Shown: positions 51,628 to 59,363 of the stretch, piece after piece
Layout: each line of letters begins with the position of its first letter
How positions within the stretch are numbered: position 1 is the first letter of the stretch
Assembly: GCF_025628885.1 (NCBI RefSeq)
Contig: NZ_JAOTIF010000002.1
Span: forward strand, 124,001-188,000
Length of the DNA: 64,000 bases
Source of the DNA: Paraflavisolibacter caeni
GTDB taxonomy: Bacteria > Bacteroidota > Bacteroidia > Chitinophagales > Chitinophagaceae
Direction of reading: 5' to 3'
The notes under the pieces: generated by a model
Database searches by the model: none
Seen by the model: only the letters and a program-made list of their open reading frames with translations
What the model was told of the DNA's origin: nothing
Program-made: the position numbers and the translations under genes

Positions 51628-52302
51628 ATGCGTATTGATATTATTACAGTGTTGCCAGAGTTACTGGAAAGTCCGTTATCGCATTCAATAATGAAAAGGG
51701 CTCAAAACAAAGGCCTTCTGGAAGTGCATCTACATCATTTGCGTCAGTGGGCTGTAAATGAATACGGGCAAATTGATGATTACCAGTATGGCGGCGGTGC
51801 TGGTATGGTTATGATGTGCGAGCCTTTAGCCAATGCAATTGAGCATCTTCAGAAAGATAGGAAGTACGATGAAATAATATACCTCACACCTGACGGTGAA
51901 AGATTGGATCAAAAAATTGCGAATCAGCTTTCTTTAAAGGAAAACCTCTTGTTCATTTGCGGTCATTACAAAGGAATAGACGAAAGAATAAGGGAACATT
52001 ATGTTACTAAGGAAATATCAATTGGTGATTACGTGCTTAGTGGGGGAGAACTGGCTGCAGCAGTGTTGGTAGATACTGTTGGGCGCTTAATTCCTGGTGT
52101 ATTAAATGATGAGACTTCTGCTTTGTTCGATTCATTCCAGGATGAGCTTTTAGCTCCGCCGGTATATACAAGGCCCGCAGACTTTCGTGGTTGGAAAGTT
52201 CCTGACATCTTATTGAGTGGCGATTTGAAGAAAGTAGAAGAATGGCGTTATGAACAAGCCTTAAAAAGAACAGAAGAAAGGCGCCCGGATCTGTTGAAGT
52301 AA
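51628..52302 (+). CDS. trmD: tRNA (guanine(37)-N1)-methyltransferase
   Basis: Methylates G37 beside the anticodon to prevent frameshifting. The 224-residue SPOUT enzyme has [23 protein letters not shown], the [18 protein letters not shown] loop, [11 protein letters not shown], the trefoil knot with [18 protein letters not shown], and [29 protein letters not shown]. No rpsP-rimM-rplS genes flank it, unlike in many bacteria. It has its own predicted leaderless promoter. Confidence 0.97.
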   Translation: MRIDIITVLPELLESPLSHSIMKRAQNKGLLEVHLHHLRQWAVNEYGQIDDYQYGGGAGMVMMCEPLANAIEHLQKDRKYDEIIYLTPDGERLDQKIANQLSLKENLLFICGHYKGIDERIREHYVTKEISIGDYVLSGGELAAAVLVDTVGRLIPGVLNDETSALFDSFQDELLAPPVYTRPADFRGWKVPDILLSGDLKKVEEWRYEQALKRTEERRPDLLK

Positions 52303-52785
52303 ATTACTCACTCCTTCCTTTAATAAAAAGCATCCTGTAGAAACAGGACGCGGATGATTAGGACATTGCTTTCCTTTGCTATAGCAAGTGGGGAAAGCTG
52401 TTCAAAAAAGTTTTTGGTGGGGCTTAAAAAAAAATTGCCCCGCTAAGAATAGCAGGGCTTCACCCTTAACCATACGAAACCAAGTCGTTTATAAAGAAGC
52501 TTTGTACAAAGCTTTTATGTTTGAATTATGGCGTAAAGCTAATGCGAAGAAGGTCGCTCATGATTCTCGTTTCGATGAAATCCCGCGTTTTGTCGGCGAA
52601 GTATGAATAACTGTGGATTTGCCGGTTAATGAGTAGGTAATTTTACTATTGCGAGGAAGGGGTTTGTCGCATTTCGATATCTGCTTAAATGTAAAGTAGG
52701 AGATTAATATTAGAAGAATTCCTAGTTAGTTGTATTGATTGAACTTAGATTTCAAATTCAACCGCATCTTGGCCCCTGAATCAAA
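52303..52785. other. Intergenic region with hairpins, a small ORF and a minus-strand terminator
   Basis: About 480 bases. It holds nested hairpins at 52333-52348 and 52369-52400, a strong minus-strand terminator at 52426-52458, and a plus-strand frame at 52388-52606 (GTG start, 72 codons) whose last 29 codons from an internal ATG (MFELWRKANAKK onward) look more coding-like than the rest. I do not recognise that peptide. The minus strand between 52459 and 52785 could be a long 3' end of the Hpt gene or a small RNA. Confidence 0.5.
52426..52458 (-). terminator. Intrinsic terminator on the minus strand, 330 bases past the Hpt gene
   Basis: On the minus strand GCCCTGCTA pairs with TAGCGGGGC (one U-G pair) around a 4-base loop, followed by AA and nine Ts. 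Nothing else on this strand would use it except transcripts from the Hpt gene or an unannotated RNA. Confidence 0.75.
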
Positions 52786-53226
52786 CTACATATTTTGTAG
52801 AAGTGTATGAACTTCTTTTACTGCCTCAATTGTAACTTGCTTTACCTGAATGAAATTTTCGCTCATAACTTCAAGATTAGCTGCCAGAGCAGATTTTTCA
52901 ATGCGTTCCAGGTTTGGATGTAATTCATCAGCGAGTCCAATATAACCTACGGTAGACTTTAGACTATGTGCGATTTTTTTTGCATTGATAAAATCTGCTG
53001 ATTTAATGGCTTGTTCTAATTGATCAACTTCCATGGGAGCCTGCAAAGTAATTTGTTGCAACATTTGTTTTTCAAACTCTTTATCATTACCGGATAACTC
53101 GTGCAGGTAAACAAGGTCAACATATTTCAACCCCGTTTCCTTGTCATGGACTATTTCATCTTTACGGGAATTATTATTTTCATTGTTAGGCTCTCCATCC
53201 TGGAATTGAGCAAATTGAGCTGTCAT
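52786..53226 (-). CDS. Stand-alone Hpt phosphotransfer protein
   Basis: 146 residues: a disordered N-terminus rich in Asn and Glu (about 1-30), then a four-helix Hpt domain with the phosphoacceptor His87 in KKIAHSLKSTVGYIGL. Such proteins relay phosphate between a hybrid kinase receiver and a final response regulator. A LytTR-type regulator lies 420 bases upstream on the same strand, and a hybrid kinase lies at 59364. No catalytic domain is present. Confidence 0.88.
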   Translation of the reverse strand: MTAQFAQFQDGEPNNENNNSRKDEIVHDKETGLKYVDLVYLHELSGNDKEFEKQMLQQITLQAPMEVDQLEQAIKSADFINAKKIAHSLKSTVGYIGLADELHPNLERIEKSALAANLEVMSENFIQVKQVTIEAVKEVHTLLQNM

Positions 53227-53648
53227 ATTGAAAAAAATATTTTCGTTAAGGGATTTAAAATCATCATCGTGTAATCTACAGAAAATGCATCATCATGAAC
53301 AATCGTGCCAGCTTCGGCTTCGGCATTTTAGCATCTAAATACTCAAGTACCATGCTAAAAATAGGGCCTTTTCCTGGCAACTGAATCGTTTGAAAATAAA
53401 CCTGTAAAATAATGAAAAGATTGACTAGCCACAAAGTAAAGGCCATCAATTTGGAAAAAGAGGAAAATAGGAGATGATTAACTTTTTATCAGAAAAAGGC
53501 AAAAGGTGGTGTTTAAATAAGTCGGCCGGATATTATTGGAGGAACCTGTTCAATTCCATGGGTGATGATCCATGGAAAAGGTTTGAGAAGGTTGAATGAA
53601 ACAACGCTCCCAACCTCAGAAAACCAACCGAGTCTTTGGTTGGCTTTA
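53227..53648. other. Intergenic region between LytTR regulator and Hpt gene
   Basis: About 420 bases, AT-rich. A short plus-strand ORF (53295-53384, 29 codons, beginning MNNRASFGFG) and a weak stem CCAACC/GGTTGG at 53624-53643 just past the regulator stop are the only things I see. Neither is convincing as a gene or a strong terminator. Confidence 0.4.
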
Positions 53649-54344
53649 TTATAATAAATTCAATTTCTTATTTAAAGATGCTTTGTATGTCTCAGCCACC
53701 GGAATACTTGACTTTCCTATACTGATAACGCCCTCTTGTATAAAATCAATTTTGCTTAATGCAACAATATAACTGCGGTGTACCCGGACGAATTTATTTG
53801 CGGGAAGCTTTTCTTCAATAGACTTTAACGTGGAATGAAGCACATGGAATTTTTGACCTGTATGTACTTTTACGTAATCTCCCATTGCTTCAAGAAAAAG
53901 GATTTCATCAACATTCAGTTTTTTAAGAACACCATTGTCCTTAACAAAAACAAACTCCTTTTCTTCAAACTTTACTTCTTGTTTATTACTATCCATTACT
54001 TCTCTTGCCCTGCTTACAGCTTGCAAGAATCTGGGAAGGGAAACTGGTTTCAGCAGGTAGTCCACTACATTCAATTCAAAGGCTTCTAACGCATAATCAC
54101 TTTTAGCTGTAGTAAATATGATCAGCGGCTTGGTTTTGCCTAACTGTTTAGTTAATTCAATACCGGTCATACCCGGCATTTCTATGTCAAGAAAAAGCAA
54201 TTGAATGTTTTCTGTCTTCAGAAAGTTAAATGCTTCTATAGCACTGCTGCACTCTGCTACCAAGTTCAACCATTGAACCTGGCTTACAAGTTGCTTCATT
54301 GCCATACGAGCCACTTCATTATCATCAACAATCAAACAATTCAT
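53649..54344 (-). CDS. LytTR-family response regulator
   Basis: 231-residue receiver plus LytTR DNA-binding protein. Receiver: acidic pair in LIVDDNE, phosphoacceptor Asp53 in LLFLDIEMPGMTG, Thr/Ser in FTTAKSDYA, Lys in YLLKPVS. LytTR domain from about residue 135: DEILFLEAMGDYVKVHTGQKFHVLHSTLKSIEEKL and FVRVHRSYIVALSKIDFI. In this phylum such regulators usually pair with a LytS/YehU-type kinase, but none is adjacent, so it is an orphan here. Confidence 0.92.
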   Translation of the reverse strand: MNCLIVDDNEVARMAMKQLVSQVQWLNLVAECSSAIEAFNFLKTENIQLLFLDIEMPGMTGIELTKQLGKTKPLIIFTTAKSDYALEAFELNVVDYLLKPVSLPRFLQAVSRAREVMDSNKQEVKFEEKEFVFVKDNGVLKKLNVDEILFLEAMGDYVKVHTGQKFHVLHSTLKSIEEKLPANKFVRVHRSYIVALSKIDFIQEGVISIGKSSIPVAETYKASLNKKLNLL

Positions 54345-54360
54345 GGTGAAAGGTTAGCTA

Positions 54361-54368
54361 CAAATATA
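54361..54368 (-). promoter_or_regulatory. -7 box TATATTTG before the LytTR regulator
   Basis: Exact TAnnTTTG match on the minus strand, 16 bases before the ATG at 54344. Confidence 0.5.
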
Positions 54369-54503
54369 GAGAACCATGACTTAACAGTAATAAAAAACTA
54401 ATAGTTTATAGTTTGTTATGGGAAATAAGCGTTCAAACTTCAAAAGGTTTAGGTTTGCTATCCCAAACTGATGCTTTCACAAGCAAATGCCTAAAATATT
54501 TAT

Positions 54504-56138
54504 ATGACAATTACAGGGAACCTGGTCGACATTTTACAAAGAAGGATATTTCCTGCAGAACTTATTATAGAGGATGGTTATATTAAATCAATTACATCCA
54601 ACCCCGGCCTTCAAACTTCAAATTACATACTTCCTGGCTTTATAGATGCACATGTTCATATTGAAAGCTCTATGCTGATACCTTCCCAATTTGCACGTTT
54701 GGCAGTTGTACATGGAACAGTAGCCACCGTCAGTGACCCGCACGAAATTGCGAACGTATGCGGTATGCCAGGTGTTGAGTTCATGATTGAAGACGGAAGG
54801 CGTACACCATTTAAGTTTTATTTTGGTGCTCCTTCCTGTGTGCCAGCCACAACTTTTGAAACTGCCGGTGCCAGCATTGATGTAAAAGATGTGGAAGAAT
54901 TGATGAGCCGTGATGAGGTCAAATATCTAAGTGAAATGATGAACTTTCCTGGTGTTCTGAATGGTGACCGGGAAGTATTGGAAAAGATTGCAACAGCAAA
55001 AAAGTGGAATAAACCAGTTGATGGTCATGCCCCCGGCCTGATGGGAGCGGATGCAAAGAAATACTTTGCGGCAGGCATTTCTACAGACCATGAGTGTTTT
55101 ACGAGCCAGGAAGCCCTGGATAAATTAAATGCCGGAGCAAAAATTTTGATACGTGAGGGAAGTGCCGCTAAAAATTTTGAAGCTTTGATCAACCTGCTCC
55201 ACGACCATTTCGAAAATATGATGTTCTGTAGTGATGACAAACATCCTGATAGTCTTGAGGCAGGCCATATAAATGAATTGTGCGCAAGAGCAGTAGCAAA
55301 GGGTATAGATGTTTTTAAAGTGCTCCAGGCAGCATGTATCAATCCTGTACAACATTATAAGCTGGATGTAGGTTTGTTGAAGGAAGGCGACGCTGCAGAC
55401 TTTATTGTGGTGAAAGACTTACAACATTTTGAGGTAATCAAAACGTACATTAACGGAAGGATAGTGGCTGAAGAGGGCAGGACGCTTATTGACAATGAAC
55501 AGCAAACCACCGTTCAGGATGTCAATAATTTTAGCTGCACCCAGAAAAAAACAGAAGATTTTGCTGTGCACGCAACCGAAGCTTCTCTGCACGCTCCAAT
55601 TCCGGTTATAGAAGCTCTTGATGGTCAATTGATCACTAACAAGCTTTCATTAGTGCCAAAGCTTGAAGGAGGATTGATCGTGAGTGATATAGAGCGGGAT
55701 ATTTTAAAGATTGTTGTAGTCAACCGTTATTTAGATGCCCCTGTCGCCAAGGCATTCATTAAAAACTTTGGATTAAAACGGGGGGCTATAGCTTCATCAG
55801 TAGCCCACGACTCGCATAATATTGTGGCCGTAGGCGCGGATGACGAAAGTATCGCACGAGCCGTCAACCTTTTGATCAGCAGTAAAGGTGGTGTCAGCTG
55901 TATTGATGGAGGAAATGAAATGCTACTACCACTTTCTGTAGCTGGCTTAATGAGTGCGGAAGATGGTTATAAGGTGGCTCAGCAATACACTGCAATCGAT
56001 GCTGCAGCTAAAGTATTAGGAACAACACTTGCTTCTCCTTTTATGACACTTTCCTTTATGGCTCTTTTAGTCATACCTCATTTAAAATTGAGTGACAAAG
56101 GCCTGTTTGATGGTGATAGGTTTGAGATTATGAATTAA
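54504..56138 (+). CDS. ade: Adenine deaminase
   Basis: Deaminates adenine to hypoxanthine for purine salvage. The 544-residue amidohydrolase has [21 protein letters not shown] at the N-terminus, the metal site [60 protein letters not shown] and [10 protein letters not shown]. The C-terminal domain carries [17 protein letters not shown] and [23 protein letters not shown]. All are diagnostic. It is convergent with anmK, with a shared terminator. Confidence 0.95.
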   Translation: MTITGNLVDILQRRIFPAELIIEDGYIKSITSNPGLQTSNYILPGFIDAHVHIESSMLIPSQFARLAVVHGTVATVSDPHEIANVCGMPGVEFMIEDGRRTPFKFYFGAPSCVPATTFETAGASIDVKDVEELMSRDEVKYLSEMMNFPGVLNGDREVLEKIATAKKWNKPVDGHAPGLMGADAKKYFAAGISTDHECFTSQEALDKLNAGAKILIREGSAAKNFEALINLLHDHFENMMFCSDDKHPDSLEAGHINELCARAVAKGIDVFKVLQAACINPVQHYKLDVGLLKEGDAADFIVVKDLQHFEVIKTYINGRIVAEEGRTLIDNEQQTTVQDVNNFSCTQKKTEDFAVHATEASLHAPIPVIEALDGQLITNKLSLVPKLEGGLIVSDIERDILKIVVVNRYLDAPVAKAFIKNFGLKRGAIASSVAHDSHNIVAVGADDESIARAVNLLISSKGGVSCIDGGNEMLLPLSVAGLMSAEDGYKVAQQYTAIDAAAKVLGTTLASPFMTLSFMALLVIPHLKLSDKGLFDGDRFEIMN

Positions 56139-56147
56139 AATAAAATA

Positions 56148-56190
56148 GAATTACCGGTTGCCAGTCCTGTGGAACAGCAACCGGTAATTC
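56148..56190. terminator. Bidirectional terminator between ade and anmK
   Basis: A 14-bp perfect stem (GAATTACCGGTTGC and complement) with a 15-base loop, 9 bases after the ade stop and 6 before the anmK stop. The plus side is followed by CTTTTCTT. Confidence 0.75.
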
Positions 56191-56196
56191 CTTTTC

Positions 56197-57282
56197 TTAA
56201 TCATGACCAATCCAAACCGCGCCGCCTACACTATCGCGTGAAGCACCTGTCACAGATGAAAGCACGTTGTATTCCTGCCTCCACCTGAGAACGCCGATTA
56301 GCGCCATTGCCAGGGCTTCTTTATATTTTATAGTAGTCGCATCCGGTACTACAACTTCAATACCTATCGATTGCAATTCTGTGCTAAGTCTGTTCACCAA
56401 AAAGTCGTTGAAAGCGCCTCCACCAGTGACCAACAGCTTTTTGTTTGACGCCTGTTGCCTATTGCTAATTGCTAATTTTATTTGTTGTACGATGTGTTCT
56501 ACGTAGGTCCTTAGGGCATCTGTATGGGGCAGGCCAAATGATTTGATCAAAGGCAAAATGGTATCTGTGCCAAAGCTGTTGGCAAGTGACTTGGGAGCAG
56601 GCTGTGTGTAGTAGGCCTGCTCGTTTAATTTTTGCAGCAGCCCATTGTGTACATTTCCTGAGGAGGCCATTTCTCCTTTATTGTCATATTCTTTTTGGAC
56701 GGAGGCCGCCAATGCATTTAATATGCCATTAGCCGGACAAATATCAAACGCAACATATTCGCCTCCCGAATTGAACGAGATATTCGCTATGCCACCAAGG
56801 TTCAGGAAGTGGGTATATATAGGAAATAACAGTTTTTCTCCAATCGGAACAATCGGTGCACCTTGTCCACCAAGCGCTACATCGAGGGCTCTGAGGTCAC
56901 TTACAACAGGCAAGCCTGTTTCTGCAGCAATAGCAGCGCCGTCGCCTATCTGCGCAGTCATGCGTTGCGCCGGAAGGTGAAAAGTTGTATGCCCATGGGA
57001 GGCAATCAGGGCAACTTTGTAGTGCAGGTTATTTTCATCAATGAATTTGTTTACCTGTTGACCAAGATAATGTCCGTATTCTGTGTGGAGCAATTGGTAG
57101 TCCAACGCATTTAAAGATGTGGCCGATTGAAGCCTTGCAGCCCATGCCTGTTCGTAGGCATAACAACCGGATGCAATAATATTATAACTCCACATGCCAC
57201 CATTTTCGTGCAGTTCTGTATAAACTATATCTAATCCATCGAGCGAGCTTCCGCTCATAAGTCCAATAACTTTGTAAACCAT
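56197..57282 (-). CDS. anmK: Anhydro-N-acetylmuramic acid kinase
   Basis: Recycles cell-wall sugar by phosphorylating and opening 1,6-anhydro-MurNAc. The 361-residue ASKHA-fold protein has IGLMSGSSLDGLDIVYTEL, SHGHTTFHLP, QIGDGAAIAAETGLPVVSDLRALDVALGGQGAPIVPIGE (split over residues 131-170), NLGGIANISF and LVTGGGAFNDFLV. The C-terminal KYKEALAMALIGVLRW is typical. No murQ gene is nearby. Confidence 0.95.
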   Translation of the reverse strand: MVYKVIGLMSGSSLDGLDIVYTELHENGGMWSYNIIASGCYAYEQAWAARLQSATSLNALDYQLLHTEYGHYLGQQVNKFIDENNLHYKVALIASHGHTTFHLPAQRMTAQIGDGAAIAAETGLPVVSDLRALDVALGGQGAPIVPIGEKLLFPIYTHFLNLGGIANISFNSGGEYVAFDICPANGILNALAASVQKEYDNKGEMASSGNVHNGLLQKLNEQAYYTQPAPKSLANSFGTDTILPLIKSFGLPHTDALRTYVEHIVQQIKLAISNRQQASNKKLLVTGGGAFNDFLVNRLSTELQSIGIEVVVPDATTIKYKEALAMALIGVLRWRQEYNVLSSVTGASRDSVGGAVWIGHD

Positions 57283-57417
57283 AAAAATGCAAGGTGTAAC
57301 CTCAATAATTAGAGGTATTAATTTAAAATGTACAAAAGAAGGCAGGTGAACTGCCCTTCAATAATGGTCAAATCATCGACAGGAAATTCAAATCATTAAT
57401 ATCAAATTTCAAATCTC

Positions 57418-57425
57418 TAATTTTG
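57418..57425 (+). promoter_or_regulatory. -7 box TAATTTTG before upp
   Basis: Exact TAnnTTTG match, 23 bases before the ATG at 57449, preceded by G-free AAATTTC/AAATC words. Confidence 0.5.
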
Positions 57426-57448
57426 GCGAAGGTAGAAATTGAAATTTC

Positions 57449-58099
57449 ATGATTAATAATTTAAGTAAAGAACATTCGCTGGTTAGTGAATGGATTGCGG
57501 AAATCAGGGACGAACAAGTGCAGGCAGATCGTATGCGCTTCCGCCGCAATCTGGAACGAATTGGCGAAATAGCTGCTTTTGAGATCAGTAAAAAGCTCTC
57601 CTACGTGCGCAAAGAAGTGCAGACACCATTGGGTATTGCCAACTGCAAAGTGCTGGAAAATCAGCCGGTGCTGGCGACCATATTAAGGGCTGGACTTCCA
57701 CTGCACCAGGGATTATTAAATTATTTCGATAAGGCAGACAATGCTTTTGTTTCAGCCTACCGTAAGCACAATAAAGATGGAAGCTTCGATATTAGCCTCG
57801 AATATTTATCCTCTCCGGATCTTGAAGGGCGTGCCTTGATTATTTCAGATCCCATGCTGGCAACCGGCTCCTCATTGGTGAAAACCATTCAGTATTTGCG
57901 GGAAGAAGGTGAGCCTTCTTCTATCCATATCGTAACCGTTATAGCCTGCACCGTTGGTATCGAATATGTAAGAAGAGAGTTTCCTCAAGCTGTTATCTGG
58001 TGCGGCGATATCGACGACGAACTGACTGCAAAAGGTTATATTGTGCCTGGCTTAGGTGACGCCGGTGATCTATCTTATGGGAGTAAAACACAGGTTTAA
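57449..58099 (+). CDS. upp: Uracil phosphoribosyltransferase
   Basis: Salvages uracil to UMP. The 216-residue type I phosphoribosyltransferase has QPVLATILRAGLPLHQGLLNYF, the PRPP-binding loop LIISDPMLATGSSLVKTI, and the C-terminal uracil-binding YIVPGLGDAGDLSYG. The length fits the family. It is separated from anmK by a divergent promoter region of 166 bases. Confidence 0.94.
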   Translation: MINNLSKEHSLVSEWIAEIRDEQVQADRMRFRRNLERIGEIAAFEISKKLSYVRKEVQTPLGIANCKVLENQPVLATILRAGLPLHQGLLNYFDKADNAFVSAYRKHNKDGSFDISLEYLSSPDLEGRALIISDPMLATGSSLVKTIQYLREEGEPSSIHIVTVIACTVGIEYVRREFPQAVIWCGDIDDELTAKGYIVPGLGDAGDLSYGSKTQV

Positions 58100-58147
58100 G
58101 TAAGATTGTCTTTGTATTTTTTGTAAATTACCTGACTATTCGTGCAA

Positions 58148-59158
58148 ATGAGGAAACTTTATTTATGCATAGGCTTTTGCCTTACGCTTTGGAGTGCGAT
58201 GGCACAAGATCCTAACTTTTCGCAGTTTTTTGCGTCTCCCTTAACTTTAAATCCTGCATTGACCGGTAAGTTCGATGGTGATATGCGCTTTGCTGCCAAC
58301 TACCGGAACCAATGGCCTACCATAAATAATGCTTTTACTACCTACACAGCCTCCCTTGACTTTGGCATATTAAAAAACAGGATACCGGTGATAGACCAGT
58401 TTGGCGTAGGATTCCTGGGTTTTAGCGACCGGAGTGGAAACGGCATATTGCAAAGCAATGCTATAGGAGTGTCTACTGCCTATCATAAAGGATTAGATGA
58501 AGATGCTTACAACCAGTTGGGTTTAGGCTTTCAGGCCGTTTACGTGAATAAGCGTCTCGATGTTACTAAACTCGACCTGGAGGATGAATTAACGCCTTTT
58601 GGCTTTACAGGAACTACCCAGGATGTTTTCCCTGCCAACCAGGTGAATGTTTCCTATTTTGATGTCAACGCAGGTATCCTGTATAACGGAACCACCAACG
58701 GCCTGAACAATATTTATGCTGGAGTTTCTGTATACCATATCAACCAGCCGAAAGAAAGTTTTAAGAATAGTGACTTTGTTCTTGAACCAAGAATGACCTT
58801 CCAAGCCGGTTATATGCATCCGATCAATAGTATGGATGCGCTTCACCTCAGTGCCAATTACAGCCGCCAGGCAAATGCCACAAACACTGTAGTAGGAGGG
58901 GCCTTTATGAAAAATCTGAATGCTGACGTTTCAAATCCGACCAACTTGTACATGGGAAGTTGGATTCGTTTTGGCGATGCTATTATTCCTTATGTTGGTC
59001 TTGAAGTTGGTGAGTTTCACTTCGGCTTCACATATGATGTGAATATTTCAAGCCTCAAACCTGCTTCTAATACGCGTGGGGGTGCAGAAGCTTCCCTCAT
59101 TTATATACGCAAGCATCGTGATCCTAATGCGCGCAAATTGAATTGTCCCAAGTTTTAA
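58148..59158 (+). CDS. PorP/SprF-family type IX secretion membrane protein
   Basis: Outer-membrane protein related to PorP and SprF, which deliver or anchor type IX-secreted adhesins. Start at the ATG at 58148; an in-frame GTG lies two codons upstream. Signal peptide to SAMAQ, then the family hallmark DPNFSQFFASPLTLNPALTGKFDGDMRFAANYRNQWPT (split over residues 21-60) and GIGTSAYHKG-like GVSTAYHKGL. Usually such genes follow a giant adhesin with a CHU_C-type tail; here the upstream gene is upp, so it is solitary. Confidence 0.88.
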   Translation: MRKLYLCIGFCLTLWSAMAQDPNFSQFFASPLTLNPALTGKFDGDMRFAANYRNQWPTINNAFTTYTASLDFGILKNRIPVIDQFGVGFLGFSDRSGNGILQSNAIGVSTAYHKGLDEDAYNQLGLGFQAVYVNKRLDVTKLDLEDELTPFGFTGTTQDVFPANQVNVSYFDVNAGILYNGTTNGLNNIYAGVSVYHINQPKESFKNSDFVLEPRMTFQAGYMHPINSMDALHLSANYSRQANATNTVVGGAFMKNLNADVSNPTNLYMGSWIRFGDAIIPYVGLEVGEFHFGFTYDVNISSLKPASNTRGGAEASLIYIRKHRDPNARKLNCPKF

Positions 59159-59300
59159 TGCATTGGTATTTTAAAGTATCTGTTAGGTGACTGGTGCCCT
59201 TTTACTTTCTATAAAAAAAGATTAATTTTCCATAGACAGTACTAATGAGCTCTTTTAGCAAGGAGCAAAAGGAATTTAGAAAAGGAAAGCCCTTCTCGTT

Positions 59301-59308
59301 TATTTTTG
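59301..59308 (+). promoter_or_regulatory. -7 box TATTTTTG before the hybrid kinase
   Basis: Exact TAnnTTTG match, 55 bases before the ATG at 59364. Confidence 0.4.
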
Positions 59309-59363
59309 TGCAGTGGCTTCACCCTGACCCTGGGTTCCGGCAAAGCTACAATTGATTTAAACC

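Noticed and set aside
53295-53384. 29-codon ORF between the Hpt and LytTR genes
   Set aside because: No promoter box, no signal or motif, and no positional link beyond chance; kept only as a note in the intergenic entry.
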